NCBI RefSeq assembly: GCF_009687845.1
Contig: NZ_BLAD01000092.1
Span: 1-54,593, forward strand
Length of the DNA stretch: 54,593 nt
DNA from: Acrocarpospora corrugata
Lineage (GTDB): Bacteria; Actinomycetota; Actinomycetes; Streptosporangiales; Streptosporangiaceae
Direction: 5' to 3'
Shown here piece after piece: positions 7,871 to 17,340 of this stretch. Under the pieces are notes generated by a model. It was not told where the DNA came from, did no database searches, and saw nothing but the letters and a program-made list of their open reading frames with translations. Within the stretch, counting starts at the first letter, position 1, and each line of letters opens with the position of its first letter. A program made the position numbers and the translations under genes.

Positions 7871-7911
7871 TGGGGATAACCCTGTGGGCTGTGGGCAAAA
7901 CTTGTGGATAA
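7871..7911. promoter_or_regulatory. Cluster of DnaA-box-like 9-mers
   Basis: Four related 9-mers lie within 41 bases in the divergent M23/CoA-transferase promoter: TGGGGATAA (7871), TGTGGGCTG, TGTGGGCAA and TGTGGATAA (7903-7911). The last is the exact complement of TTATCCACA, the classical DnaA box. Binding by DnaA is conjecture. Confidence 0.4.
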
Positions 7912-7923
7912 CCGGGGTAGGGC

Positions 7924-9483
7924 ATGACTGAAAACGGGCCAAACGCAGGTGGGATGGGTTCCGGGGATATTGGCGCGCTTATCGGGGAATTGGGTCGGTC
8001 CGTTGGGCTCACCCTGCCTGAGGTGCGGGTTCGTGGTTTGGAGCCGGTTCTTCCATCGGCGTTCAGGATTGGCGCGTTGGCGGCGGTCAGCGTCGGGGCG
8101 TTTACGGCGGCCGTGGCGGAGTTCTGGGGCCGGAGTGGCGGAACGCGACCGGTGGTCTCGGTAGATGTACGGCATTCGGCGGTCGCTTTTCGTAGCGAGA
8201 GATATTTCCGAATGGATGGTGAAGCGCTGCGTATGTGGGCGCCGTTGTCGGGCGACTATCCGACCACCGATGGATGGGTACGGCTGCATTGCAATTTCGA
8301 TCACCATCGGGATGCGGCCTTGCGGGCTTTGGGGGTCGGTCATATCTCGCGGGAGGAATTGGCCGCAGCTTGCGCGGGACGTACCGGCGTGGAGGTTGAG
8401 GAAGCGGTCACGCGGGCCGGTGGGTGTGCGGCCGCGATGCGGACGCGGGAGGAATGGGGAGCGCATCCGCAGGCGGCGGCGATCGCGGCGGAGCCGTGGG
8501 TGCGACTTGTCCGTTGTCCTGCGGATGCGCGGTCCGAATCTCCAGGGGCCGCGCGGTCCGGATCTCCTGCGGAGGGGCGGGCGGGATATCCAGGGGTTGC
8601 GCGGTCCGGATTTCCGGAGGGCGTGCGATCCGGATTTCCAGGGGGTGTGCAGTTCGGGTCTCGTGAGGGTGCGCGCGCCGCATCTCGCGAACCTGCGATG
8701 GGTGCCGCTGGAGCTTCAGGTGAGGTGAAGGGTGTGCGCCCGTTGAGTGGGGTGCGGGTGCTGGATTTGACTCGGGTTATCGCAGGTCCGGTGGCGGGGC
8801 GGATGCTGGCCGCGTATGGCGCGGATGTGCTCCAGGTGGGGGCTGAGCATGTGCCTGAATTGCCTGGACTGGCAGTCGAGACGGCGTTCGGGAAGCGGTC
8901 GTGTCATATCGATCTCCGGACGGAACCGGAGAAACTCTGGGAGCTGATCGCCGGGGCGGATGTGGTTCTGCGGGGATATCGGCCCGGGGCTTTGGAGAAG
9001 TCGGGGTTCACGGTGGAGGAACTCGCGAAGGTTCGGCCGGGGATCGTTGTGGTGGACATATCCGCGTACGGGACTCAAGGTCCTTGGGGAGGACGACGGG
9101 GGTTCGACAGCCTGGTCCAGATGGTCACCGGTATCGCTCATGAAGGGGGCGACGGGGTCGGGCCGGGGCCGTTGCCGTGTCAGGCGCTCGATCATGCGAC
9201 CGGGTATCTGGCCGCGTTCGCGGCGGTGGCGGGGCTGTCGCGGCGGCTGGAAGAGGGCGGTTCCTGGCAGGCCGAACTGTCGCTGGCGAGGACCGCGTGG
9301 TGGCTCGACGAGCTGGGGCGCGGGGAGATCGGCGACGATCCCTACGCCGGTGACCTGCTCGACACCATGGACAGTGTGTTCGGAAAGCTCACTTTTGTTC
9401 GTCCTCCGGGCTTGATCGAGGGGGCGGAGCCGTACTGGGCGAGTTCGCCGCCTCGGCGTGGGGAGCACGCGCCCCTCTGGTGA
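7924..9483 (+). CDS. Family III CoA-transferase (CaiB/BaiF type) with internal octapeptide repeats
   Basis: 519-residue protein of the CaiB/BaiF superfamily, which moves CoA between carboxylic acids. The C-terminal half carries the classical beginning (LSGVRVLDLTRVIAGPVAG), KRSCHIDLR, VLRGYRPGALEKSGFT, YGTQGPWGGRRGFDSLVQ and the probable catalytic Asp423 in ALDHATGYLAA. The N-terminal half (1-200) resembles the distal lobe of the same family (DVRHSAVAFRSERY, DGWVRLHCNFDHH). Between them, residues 202-257 are seven tandem octapeptides of the type ARSGFPGG. The start is ATG after GGGGTAGGG. The 3' end overlaps the convergent MFS gene by 95 bases. The substrate is unknown. Confidence 0.85.
   Translation: MTENGPNAGGMGSGDIGALIGELGRSVGLTLPEVRVRGLEPVLPSAFRIGALAAVSVGAFTAAVAEFWGRSGGTRPVVSVDVRHSAVAFRSERYFRMDGEALRMWAPLSGDYPTTDGWVRLHCNFDHHRDAALRALGVGHISREELAAACAGRTGVEVEEAVTRAGGCAAAMRTREEWGAHPQAAAIAAEPWVRLVRCPADARSESPGAARSGSPAEGRAGYPGVARSGFPEGVRSGFPGGVQFGSREGARAASREPAMGAAGASGEVKGVRPLSGVRVLDLTRVIAGPVAGRMLAAYGADVLQVGAEHVPELPGLAVETAFGKRSCHIDLRTEPEKLWELIAGADVVLRGYRPGALEKSGFTVEELAKVRPGIVVVDISAYGTQGPWGGRRGFDSLVQMVTGIAHEGGDGVGPGPLPCQALDHATGYLAAFAAVAGLSRRLEEGGSWQAELSLARTAWWLDELGRGEIGDDPYAGDLLDTMDSVFGKLTFVRPPGLIEGAEPYWASSPPRRGEHAPLW
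8527..8694 (+). repeat. 24-bp tandem repeat, seven units, in frame
   Basis: Units of 24 bases start at 8527, 8551, 8575, 8599, 8623, 8647 and 8671. They encode ARSESPGA, ARSGSPAE, GRAGYPGV, ARSGFPEG, VRSGFPGG, VQFGSREG and ARAASREP. Later units are more diverged. It lies between the two halves of the CoA-transferase. Confidence 0.9.
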
Positions 9484-10741
9484 GCGGTGACCACCAGAGG
9501 CAGGGGATCGTCAGTACGGCACCCGCCGCGCACACCCACATCGCTGGGCGAAGCCCCAGAACCTCGCCCAGCACGCCCCCGAGTAACCCCCCGAACGCCA
9601 TCACCCCTTGCGTGCCGAAGTTGATCGATGCGTTGACTCTGCCGATGAAGTCCGCCGGGGCCTCCCGCAGCGTGGCCGCTCCCGAGCAGACGCTGAAGCA
9701 CACCACCGCCACGCCGACGACGATCTCCGACGCCGCGATCAGGGCGGACACCAGCCAGACCGGTCCCGACGCCGCCGCCATCACGACGAACCCGGCCGGG
9801 AAGAACAGCACCGATCCCAGCAGCACCCGATCGCCGCCGAACCGCTCCGCCAGCCGGGGCGCGACGACCGCGCCGAGCAGCCCGCCCAGCCCGAACCCCA
9901 CGACCGAGATCCCGACCAGCCACCCCGGCAGCCCGAGTACGGTGACCGCGAAGAGCACGTAGATGGCCAGCTGCGCGGCGCCGAAGAGGTTGACGGTCAT
10001 CCCGGCCAGCGTGAGCGCCCGCAGCACCGGGTGGCCGACGAGCGTCCGGATCCCGGCCCCGATCTCGTGCCGGAGCGACTGCCGATGGGACTGCTCGTGG
10101 GACTGCTCGCGGGGCTGCCGGTGGGACTGCTTGCGGGGCTGCTCGGCAGGTGTCTCCGGCGCGCGGATCGAGCGTAGGCAGAGGGCCGAGACCAGGAACG
10201 AGAACGCGTCCACGATCAGGGCCAGTGGTGCGGTCAGTACGCCGACCAGTAGTCCCGCCAGCCCGGGGCCGCCCAGTTGCGCGACGGCGAACACGGACTG
10301 GAATCCGGCCAGTGCGGCCGTGCGCTGATGTTCGGGCACCACGCTGGTCAGATGGGGGGTGTTGAAGTTACGGAACACCACGGTGCACGTTCCGACCACC
10401 AGCGCCACCGCGATCAGCCAGGACACGCTGAGCCAGCCGGCCAGCCACGCGACCGGAACGGTCAGCACCGCGCTTCCCGCCACGACCTCGCACCCGATCA
10501 TCACCGGCCGCCTGCGCGCCAGCCGGTCGGCCAATGCGCCGACGGGTAACCCGACCAGCAGGAACGGCAGTGAAGCCGCCGCCGTCAGGAACCCCATCTG
10601 CAGGGGCGAGGCACTGAGCAGGGTCACCGCCGTCAGTGGTACGGCGAGCCGCGACACCTCGCTCCCCGCCTCGGTCACCACCCGGGCACCCCACAGCAGC
10701 CGGTAGTCCCGTTGTCTCCGAAGAGGAATCGTCCGAAGCAT
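9389..10741 (-). CDS. MFS exporter with internal tetrapeptide repeats
   Basis: 450-residue major facilitator with about 12 hydrophobic segments in two bundles of six. The loop-2 signature GALADRLARRRP follows the second segment (MFS_3/enterobactin-exporter-like type). The long central cytoplasmic loop (near residues 198-222) consists of short repeats such as PRKQSHRQPREQSHEQSHRQ. The protein probably exports a drug or metabolite. It is divergent from an ArsR-type repressor with a palindrome 4 bases before its ATG, so repression and induction by substrate are likely. The C-terminal tail is Pro/Ser-rich and is encoded on the strand opposite the CoA-transferase 3' end. Confidence 0.88.
   Translation of the reverse strand: MLRTIPLRRQRDYRLLWGARVVTEAGSEVSRLAVPLTAVTLLSASPLQMGFLTAAASLPFLLVGLPVGALADRLARRRPVMIGCEVVAGSAVLTVPVAWLAGWLSVSWLIAVALVVGTCTVVFRNFNTPHLTSVVPEHQRTAALAGFQSVFAVAQLGGPGLAGLLVGVLTAPLALIVDAFSFLVSALCLRSIRAPETPAEQPRKQSHRQPREQSHEQSHRQSLRHEIGAGIRTLVGHPVLRALTLAGMTVNLFGAAQLAIYVLFAVTVLGLPGWLVGISVVGFGLGGLLGAVVAPRLAERFGGDRVLLGSVLFFPAGFVVMAAASGPVWLVSALIAASEIVVGVAVVCFSVCSGAATLREAPADFIGRVNASINFGTQGVMAFGGLLGGVLGEVLGLRPAMWVCAAGAVLTIPCLWWSPLTRGARAPHAEAANSPSTAPPPRSSPEDEQK
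10077..10148 (-). repeat. 12-bp tandem repeat, six units, in frame in the MFS gene
   Basis: Six units of 12 bases (plus strand type GACTGCTCGTGG) start at 10077, 10089, 10101, 10113, 10125 and 10137. On the coding strand they give tetrapeptides such as SHRQ, PREQ and SHEQ in the cytoplasmic loop. Confidence 0.88.
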
Positions 10742-10745
10742 ATTA

Positions 10746-10761
10746 TGAAGCTAATGCTTCA
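10746..10761. promoter_or_regulatory. ArsR-type operator
   Basis: Perfect inverted repeat TGAAGC-TAAT-GCTTCA between the divergent MFS and ArsR genes. AT-rich surroundings (ATTATGAAG, AACTATGAAAAC) fit overlapping promoters. Assignment to the adjacent repressor is inferred from position. Confidence 0.75.
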
Positions 10762-10813
10762 CAACTATGAAAACAACCCTTCGTATCTGAAGGCGGCGGT
10801 ACCGTTGGTGGCC

Positions 10814-11701
10814 ATGACCACCGATCGGCAGCCGTCAGCGGCAGCACCTGCTCCCGGTTCCGGCGAAACCGCCGCGCGATCGTCGACAGGCGAACCCGCC
10901 GCACGTCCGTCGACAGGCGAGGCCACTGCGGGAACGACAGGCGAGGCCACGGCACGTCCGTCGACAAGCGAGGCCGCTGCGCGACCGTCAACAGGCGAAC
11001 CCGCCGCACATCCGTCGACAAGCGAGGCCATTGCGCGACCGACAGGCGAGGCCACCGCACCTCCGTCGACAGGCGAAGCCGCCGCGCGACCGTCGGCCCC
11101 GGATCCGGATCGCTACCGCCTGGTGACCGACGACGTCGGGCTGCTCCGTGCCATGGCCCACCCCGCTCGCCTGGCGATCCTCGGCCGCCTCCAGACCGAG
11201 GGCCCCGCCACCGCGACCGAATGCGCCGAAGTGGTCGGTCTGTCGCCCAGCGCCTGCAGCTATCACCTGCGCATGCTCGCCAAACACGGCTTCGTCGAGG
11301 ACGCGCCCGCGCGCGGCGACGGCCGGGAGCGTGTCTGGCGGGCGCTCCAGCGGGGCTGGATGCTCCGCGACCCGGACGACGGCGAGCTCACGCCCGATCT
11401 CCTCGCCGCCCAGGACGCGGTCATCGGGATCGTGCTCGACGAAGCCAGGGACAGGCTCGCCGACTACCTCAGCCAGTCCGCGCGCGAGTCGTCCGAGTGG
11501 CGGACGGCGGCCTCGATCACCCACACGGTCCTGCTGGCGGACGCCGACGAACTTCGCGACATAGGGGCGCGAATCGCCGAGATCCTCGAACCGTACAAAG
11601 TGGCGTTCAGGGATGCGGCGGAGGCGCCGACCGGGGCGCGCCTGGCGGAGGTGCATCTGCGGCTGTTCCCGCGCCCTCCGCGGGGCCGGAAAGCCAAGTA
11701 G
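10814..11701 (+). CDS. ArsR-type winged-helix regulator with nonapeptide repeats
   Basis: 295 residues from the ATG at 10814 (upstream in-frame codons cover the operator and are not protein-like). The N-terminal ~95 residues are low complexity, dominated by repeats of the type ARPSTGEAT. The DNA-binding domain follows: LLRAMAHPARLAILGRL, then TECAEVVGLSPSACSYHLRM and a wing with GDGRERVWRAL, as in the HTH_20/ArsR class. The C-terminal helices may bind a ligand. It is divergent from the MFS exporter and probably represses it. The disordered N-terminal extension is unusual for the family, whose members usually begin shortly before the helix-turn-helix. Confidence 0.88.
   Translation: MTTDRQPSAAAPAPGSGETAARSSTGEPAARPSTGEATAGTTGEATARPSTSEAAARPSTGEPAAHPSTSEAIARPTGEATAPPSTGEAAARPSAPDPDRYRLVTDDVGLLRAMAHPARLAILGRLQTEGPATATECAEVVGLSPSACSYHLRMLAKHGFVEDAPARGDGRERVWRALQRGWMLRDPDDGELTPDLLAAQDAVIGIVLDEARDRLADYLSQSARESSEWRTAASITHTVLLADADELRDIGARIAEILEPYKVAFRDAAEAPTGARLAEVHLRLFPRPPRGRKAK
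10874..11083 (+). repeat. 27-bp tandem repeat, eight units plus a partial one
   Basis: Units encode ARSSTGEPA, ARPSTGEAT, AGTTGEAT, ARPSTSEAA, ARPSTGEPA, AHPSTSEAI, ARPTGEAT and APPSTGEAA, then a partial ARPSAP. Two units lack one codon (24 bases), so the frame is kept. Confidence 0.9.
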
Positions 11702-11793
11702 CGGCGTCAAGGGGCCGGTCAACCAAGGGTACGGATCCAGGTAGACTGTTCGGTGGCCTGCGGCATGTGGGCCGAATTCGCACGCCCACCTCA

Positions 11794-11861
11794 CGAACCG
11801 TTCCCTCGGTCCATCTGGCTGGAACGGTTCGGGGCGTCAGGGTGGGCGCCACACGGCGCCC
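11794..11861 (+). promoter_or_regulatory. rpsB leader with two hairpins
   Basis: Two strong stems lie between the ArsR gene and rpsB. The first is CGAACCGTTCC (11794-11804) with GGAACGGTTCG (11821-11831), an 11-bp perfect stem with a 16-base loop. The second is GGGCGCC-ACAC-GGCGCCC (11844-11861), ending 19 bases before the GGAGGA ribosome-binding site. A likely -10 element, TAGACT, lies at 11742. A role in S2 autoregulation or attenuation is inferred. Confidence 0.6.
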
Positions 11862-11893
11862 GCGGACAACCGAGAACCATGGAGGACCATTTC

Positions 11894-12865
<972 letters not shown>

Positions 12866-12877
12866 CCGGATCGCCAC

Positions 12878-12902
12878 CACCGGCCGCGGCGAGTGGCCGG
12901 TG
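12878..12902 (+). terminator. Hairpin between rpsB and tsf
   Basis: Stem CACCGGCC (12878-12885) with GGCCGGTG (12895-12902), 9-base loop, starting 13 bases after the rpsB stop. No T-run follows, so it may be an attenuator or processing site that lowers tsf expression relative to rpsB rather than a full terminator. Confidence 0.5.
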
Positions 12903-13005
12903 ATCGCGACAGCCTGGTCGTTCAGGCACCGCAAGCTCCACCGGGTGGGCGCGTCCGAGCAGGAAGCGCCCACCCGCTCCACGACGAAAACCATGAGGAA
13001 TGACA

Positions 13006-13839
13006 ATGGCTTCCGTGAACATGGCCGATGTCAAGCGGCTTCGTGAGCTGACCGCCGCCGGCATGATGGACTGCAAGAAGGCGCTGGAGGAGTCCGAGGG
13101 CGACTTCGACCGCGCGGTCGAGCTCCTGCGTCTCAAGGGCGCCAAGGATGTCGGCAAGCGCGAGGCCCGGACCGCCTCCAACGGCCTGGTCGCCGTCAAG
13201 CAGGAGGGCGACTCCGCCGCGGCGCTGCTCGAGCTCAACTGCGAGACCGACTTCGTCGCCAAGGGCGAGCGCTTCCAGCAGCTCGCGGCCGAGATCGTCG
13301 AGCACATCCTGACCACCCGCCCGGCCGACGTGCCCAGCCTGCTGGAGTCGGAGCTGGCCGGCAGGTCGGTCAAGGAGCACCTGGACGAGGCCAACGCGGC
13401 CCTCGGTGAGAAGATCGAGATCCGCCGGTTCTCGGTGCTCGAAGGCGGCTACATCGGCGTCTACATGCACAAGACCGACCCGCAGCTGCCCCCGGCCGTC
13501 GGCGTGCTCGTCCAGCTGGACACCGCCAACGCCGAGGTCGCCAAGGACATCGCGCAGCACGCCGCGGCGATGGCGCCGAAGTACCTGGACCCGACTGTCG
13601 TGCCGGGCGAGGTCGTCGAGAAGGAACGCTCGCTCTTCGAGGAGATGACCCGCGAGGAGGGCAAGCCCGAGGCCGCCATCGGCAAGATCGTCGAAGGCCG
13701 GATCAACGGCTGGTACAAGGACTTCACGCTGCTGGAGCAGGCGTTCGTGAAGGACAACAAGAAGACCATCAAGAAGTACGCGGCCGAGGCGGGCGTCAAG
13801 GTTCTGGCCTTCACCCGCTTCAAGGTCGGCCAGGCATAG
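13006..13839 (+). CDS. tsf: Translation elongation factor Ts
   Basis: 277 residues. EF-Ts is the nucleotide exchange factor that regenerates EF-Tu-GTP. The N-terminal UBA-like domain (KRLRELTAAGMMDCKKALEE) and the core exchange element (LELNCETDFVAKGERFQQLA) are clear. Both dimerisation subdomains and the C-terminal helix are present. Of the clustered ATG codons (13000, 13006, 13024) I chose 13006, six bases after GAGGAA. It lies between rpsB and pyrH in the conserved order. Confidence 0.97.
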   Translation: MASVNMADVKRLRELTAAGMMDCKKALEESEGDFDRAVELLRLKGAKDVGKREARTASNGLVAVKQEGDSAAALLELNCETDFVAKGERFQQLAAEIVEHILTTRPADVPSLLESELAGRSVKEHLDEANAALGEKIEIRRFSVLEGGYIGVYMHKTDPQLPPAVGVLVQLDTANAEVAKDIAQHAAAMAPKYLDPTVVPGEVVEKERSLFEEMTREEGKPEAAIGKIVEGRINGWYKDFTLLEQAFVKDNKKTIKKYAAEAGVKVLAFTRFKVGQA

Positions 13840-13926
13840 TCTGGGGCTGTTCCCCGTGCGATGCCTGAGGAGCCGATCCACGGATAACCGCTCAGCTTGA
13901 ACCGCCACACCGAGGAGGCCGCCGAC

Positions 13927-14697
13927 GTGCAGGAAAACACCGAACCCGCCACGCCGGCGGCTCCGTCGTTCGACGGGCCGCTGCGCTGGAAGCGCGTGAT
14001 GCTGAAGCTGTCCGGCGAGTCCTTCGCGGGCGGGGATTCGCTCGGCATCGATCCGGTCACGGTCGGCAAGCTCGCCGACTCCATCGCCGAGGCTGTCCGG
14101 GAGGGCCTGCAGGTCTCCGTGGTGGTCGGCGGCGGGAACATGTTCCGCGGCGCCGCGCTGTCGGAGCGCGGGATGGACCGCGCCCGCGCCGACTACATGG
14201 GCATGCTCGGCACCGTCATCAACTGCCTCGCGCTCCAGGACTTCCTGGAGAAGCGGGGCGTCGAGACCCGGGTCCAGACCGCGATCACGATGCAGCAGGT
14301 GGCCGAGCCGTTCCTGCCCAGGCGCGCGATCCGGCATCTGGAGAAGGGCCGGGTCGTCATCTTCGGCGCGGGCCTCGGCTCGCCGTTCTTCTCCACCGAC
14401 ACCTGCGCCGCCCAGCGCGCGCTGGAGATCGGTGCGGAGGCCCTGCTGAAGGGCACCAAGGTGGACGGCGTGTACGACGCGGACCCGCGCAAGAACCCCG
14501 ACGCGGTGCGCTTCGACCGGCTGGAGTACAGCGAGGTCCTGGCGCGCGACCTCGCGGTCATGGACGCCACCGCGATCAGCCTGTGCAAGGACAACGGCCT
14601 GCCCATCGTCGTTTTCGAACTGATGGGCGAGGGCAACATCCTGCGGGCGGTCCGCGGTGAGAAGATCGGCACGCTGGTGAGTCCGGCAGGGAAATAG
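13927..14697 (+). CDS. pyrH: UMP kinase
   Basis: 256 residues. It phosphorylates UMP to UDP in pyrimidine nucleotide synthesis; bacterial enzymes are hexamers controlled by GTP and UTP. Amino-acid-kinase motifs are [12 protein letters not shown] (phosphate loop), [41 protein letters not shown] and [15 protein letters not shown] chose the GTG at 13927 because GAGGAGG lies eight bases upstream. A TTG at 13897 is in frame but overlaps that ribosome-binding site. About 20 extra polar residues precede the kinase domain, as in other actinomycetes. Confidence 0.97.
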   Translation: MQENTEPATPAAPSFDGPLRWKRVMLKLSGESFAGGDSLGIDPVTVGKLADSIAEAVREGLQVSVVVGGGNMFRGAALSERGMDRARADYMGMLGTVINCLALQDFLEKRGVETRVQTAITMQQVAEPFLPRRAIRHLEKGRVVIFGAGLGSPFFSTDTCAAQRALEIGAEALLKGTKVDGVYDADPRKNPDAVRFDRLEYSEVLARDLAVMDATAISLCKDNGLPIVVFELMGEGNILRAVRGEKIGTLVSPAGK

Positions 14698-14706
14698 GGA
14701 GCCGCA

Positions 14707-15264
14707 GTGATCGAGGAAATCCTCTTCGAGGCCGAAGAGAAAATGGACAAGGCGGTGACGGTCGCCAAGGAGGACTTCGCGGCCATCCGGACCGGCAGGG
14801 TCACGCCCGCGATGTTCAACAAGATCAACGTGGACTATTACGGGTCGCTCACGCCGATCCAGCAGCTGGCGTCGTTTCACGTCCCCGAGGCGCGGATGGT
14901 CCTCATCCAGCCGTATGACAAGGGGTCGATGACCGCCATCGAGAAGGCCATCCGGGACAGTGACCTTGGCGTCAACCCCGGCAACGACGGCACGATCGTC
15001 CGCGTGGTCTTCCCTGAGCTGTCGGGTGAGCGGCGCAAGGAGTACATCAAGATCGCGCGCACCAAGGCGGAGAACAGCCGGGTGTCGATCAGGAACATCC
15101 GCCGGCACGCCAAGGAGACCCTCGACAAGATGGTCAAGGACGGCGAGTCGGGCGAGGACGAAGTGCACCGCGCCGTGAAGGAGCTCGACGACCTGACCCA
15201 GAAGCACGTCGCGAAGATCGACGACCTGCTGAAGCACAAGGAAGCCGAGCTGCTGGAAGTCTAG
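14707..15264 (+). CDS. frr: Ribosome recycling factor
   Basis: 185 residues, the usual length. With EF-G it splits the post-termination ribosome. The two-domain L-shaped family is recognised by [56 protein letters not shown] and a long C-terminal helix ending [10 protein letters not shown]. It starts with GTG nine bases after the pyrH stop, so the two are surely co-transcribed. Confidence 0.97.
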   Translation: MIEEILFEAEEKMDKAVTVAKEDFAAIRTGRVTPAMFNKINVDYYGSLTPIQQLASFHVPEARMVLIQPYDKGSMTAIEKAIRDSDLGVNPGNDGTIVRVVFPELSGERRKEYIKIARTKAENSRVSIRNIRRHAKETLDKMVKDGESGEDEVHRAVKELDDLTQKHVAKIDDLLKHKEAELLEV

Positions 15265-15359
15265 GCGGCGAGCGTCACCGTGATCCTTGTCCGCGCGGAA
15301 CCGCGAACGACGTGGCCACCGCCTGGGCAGGGATCACGCGCATTAAGGGAGTAAACGGC

Positions 15360-16205
15360 TTGGACGGAACGGCTGATCAGAATACGGGCACTACCTCCGG
15401 TGGCCGTACCGGGCGGAATCTGCCCGCGGCGATCGGGGTCGGGGTCGTGCTCGGCGCGCTGGTCATCGGGTCGCTCTACACGTTCAAGGCGGCTTTCCTG
15501 CTCGTCGTGCTGGCGGCGGTCGGGGTCGGCGTGCACGAGCTGGTCAGGGCGTTCGGCTCGCGGGACATCCGGGTGCCGCTGACGCTCCAGCTGGCCGGGC
15601 TGGTGGCGATGCTGGGCGGCGCCTACTACGGCGGGCCCGTGTCGCTGGTCGGGTCGTTCGCGCTGACCGTGATGGTGCTGCTGGGCTGGCGGACATTCCA
15701 GGGCACGGATGGGTTTGTCCGGGATGCCACGGCGGGTGTGTTCGTGGCGGTCTATCCGGGGCTGCTGGCCGGGTTCGTGGCGTTGCTGCTGCGGCCGGAG
15801 GACGGCGCGGACCGGGTGGTCGCCTTCGTCGCGATCACGGTCGCCAGTGACATCGGGGGATATGTCGCCGGGGTTCTGTTCGGGCGGCACAAGATGTCGC
15901 CGATCATCAGCCCGAAGAAGACCTGGGAGGGTTTCGCCGGGTCCGCGCTGGCGTGCATCGTGGTGGGCGCGTGGCTGGTGGCGTGGCGGCTGGACGGCGC
16001 GCTGTGGCAGGGCGCGCTGCTGGGCGCGGTCATGGTGGTCTGCGCGACCATCGGCGATCTGATCGAATCGGTGATCAAGCGCGATCTGGGGATCAAGGAC
16101 CTGGGCACGCTGCTGCCCGGTCACGGCGGCCTGATGGACCGCCTCGACTCGCTCCTGTTCGCCCTGGTCCCGTGCTGGCTACTGCTAAGCCTTTTCATCC
16201 ACTAA
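15360..16205 (+). CDS. cdsA: Phosphatidate cytidylyltransferase (CDP-diglyceride synthase)
   Basis: 281 residues and about eight membrane segments. It makes CDP-diacylglycerol, the precursor of phosphatidylglycerol, cardiolipin and phosphatidylinositol, in the cytoplasmic membrane. The C-terminal family signature is present (SVIKRDLGIKDLG, then LPGHGGLMDRLDSLL), as is SPKKTWEGFAG in the preceding loop. I chose TTG at 15360 with AAGGGAG eight bases upstream. An ATG at 15312 is in frame but lacks a ribosome-binding site. The polar N-terminus (about 30 residues) is typical of actinomycetes. It ends the rpsB-to-cdsA block. Confidence 0.94.
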   Translation: MDGTADQNTGTTSGGRTGRNLPAAIGVGVVLGALVIGSLYTFKAAFLLVVLAAVGVGVHELVRAFGSRDIRVPLTLQLAGLVAMLGGAYYGGPVSLVGSFALTVMVLLGWRTFQGTDGFVRDATAGVFVAVYPGLLAGFVALLLRPEDGADRVVAFVAITVASDIGGYVAGVLFGRHKMSPIISPKKTWEGFAGSALACIVVGAWLVAWRLDGALWQGALLGAVMVVCATIGDLIESVIKRDLGIKDLGTLLPGHGGLMDRLDSLLFALVPCWLLLSLFIH

Positions 16206-16221
16206 ACGCCGATAAATCGCG

Positions 16222-17250
16222 TTAAATGCGGTTCTGCGGGATCAGGCGGCTGGACAGCACCTCGTGCCCACGCTCGGCCGCCAGCCGCAGCTCGGTGTCC
16301 GTCACCGGCACCAGCCACAGCCACTGTACGGCGTCGCCCCCCACCGCAAATCCCGAAATATCCGGCAACCCCGCCGGCTCCGCCAGCATGATCACGCCTT
16401 CGTACCCACCCAACGGGAACGTGCCAGCCTGATGCTGCCAGCGGGCCGTATGCCCATGCCCCAACCAGGTCACCGACCGCCACGGATACCGCCCCAGCCA
16501 CAGGAACAACCGAGCCGCCACCCGAGGATCCCGCCCCGTGGCCACCGCCAGCTCCACCCGGTTGGGCGTGTCGTACAACTCCGCCTTCGGCATCCGCTGA
16601 CAGCTCATCCCCACCGTCGACAGAACCGTGTAATCCCGCCCGAACCCCCCAGGCCGCTCAGTCACCCCGAGCCGCGGCCCGCCCTCCCCGGCATCCCAGT
16701 ACCGCCCAGGCGGCCCCAGCCGACTGTCCAGATGCCCCATCGCGAACTGCTGGTAGGACGACCAGCTCCCCTCCGCCTCCCGCCAGGTCCAGTACTCCAT
16801 CGCCTTCCGCACCCGCGGCACCAGCCCGTCCAGCGCCTCCGCCAGCTCCCACCCGAACGGCGACTCCCCCCGGGCGTCGCGCGCGTACCCCGGCATGCCC
16901 CGATCGAGATCGGCCCACCCCGGGATGACGGCCAGCAACTCCTCCTCCTCGAACAGCGCGACCCCGTCGCCCTCCTCGAACCACAGCGCTTGCAGCCGTG
17001 ACCCGTCGAAGGGCTCGGTCCCCTGCGGGAACCGGGTATGCGCGATCGGCATGATCGGCGGCAGCCCCGCCGCCAGCCGGCCATGATCGACCGAGGTCGG
17101 CGCGGGCACGTGATTGGCCAGCCAGACCGCCCCATGGACCGTGCCGCTCGGGTCGCGCAGGTAAGCTACGGTCGAAACCTGATCGCGCTCGACGGACAGT
17201 GTGCGGCTCCCGTAGGGGTTGGTGCTGGTGAGCACGAGGGCGCTAGCCAA
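16222..17250 (-). CDS. SUFU-domain protein
   Basis: 342 residues with no signal peptide or membrane segment. The C-terminal part (about residues 205-340) resembles the suppressor-of-fused (SUFU) domain: DYTVLSTVGMSCQRMP, then RVELAVATG, LGHGHTARW and a closing VQWLWLVPVTDTELRLAAERG. The N-terminal part is acidic (ALWFEEGDGVALFEEEELLAVIPGW) and of unknown fold. Bacterial SUFU proteins are often tied to toxin immunity, but there is no toxin gene nearby, so no role is claimed. TTG start with a strong GGGAGGTGA upstream. Its 3' end faces cdsA, 16 bases away. Confidence 0.78.
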   Translation of the reverse strand: MASALVLTSTNPYGSRTLSVERDQVSTVAYLRDPSGTVHGAVWLANHVPAPTSVDHGRLAAGLPPIMPIAHTRFPQGTEPFDGSRLQALWFEEGDGVALFEEEELLAVIPGWADLDRGMPGYARDARGESPFGWELAEALDGLVPRVRKAMEYWTWREAEGSWSSYQQFAMGHLDSRLGPPGRYWDAGEGGPRLGVTERPGGFGRDYTVLSTVGMSCQRMPKAELYDTPNRVELAVATGRDPRVAARLFLWLGRYPWRSVTWLGHGHTARWQHQAGTFPLGGYEGVIMLAEPAGLPDISGFAVGGDAVQWLWLVPVTDTELRLAAERGHEVLSSRLIPQNRI

Positions 17251-17340
17251 ATCTCACCTCCCGATCAGGACTCTATGGCCGCTTCCCGCCGTCGTTAAGT
17301 GCAGACGCGGTGATGAGTATCGAGATCGCGAGGATGGGCA

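Noticed and set aside
8527-8694. CRISPR-like array because of regular short repeats
   Set aside because: Units are contiguous with no spacers, in frame, and diverging; it is a coding minisatellite.
12922-15237. 771-codon minus-strand frame opposite tsf, pyrH and frr
   Set aside because: Typical antisense frame of high-GC coding DNA; the genes on the plus strand are certain.
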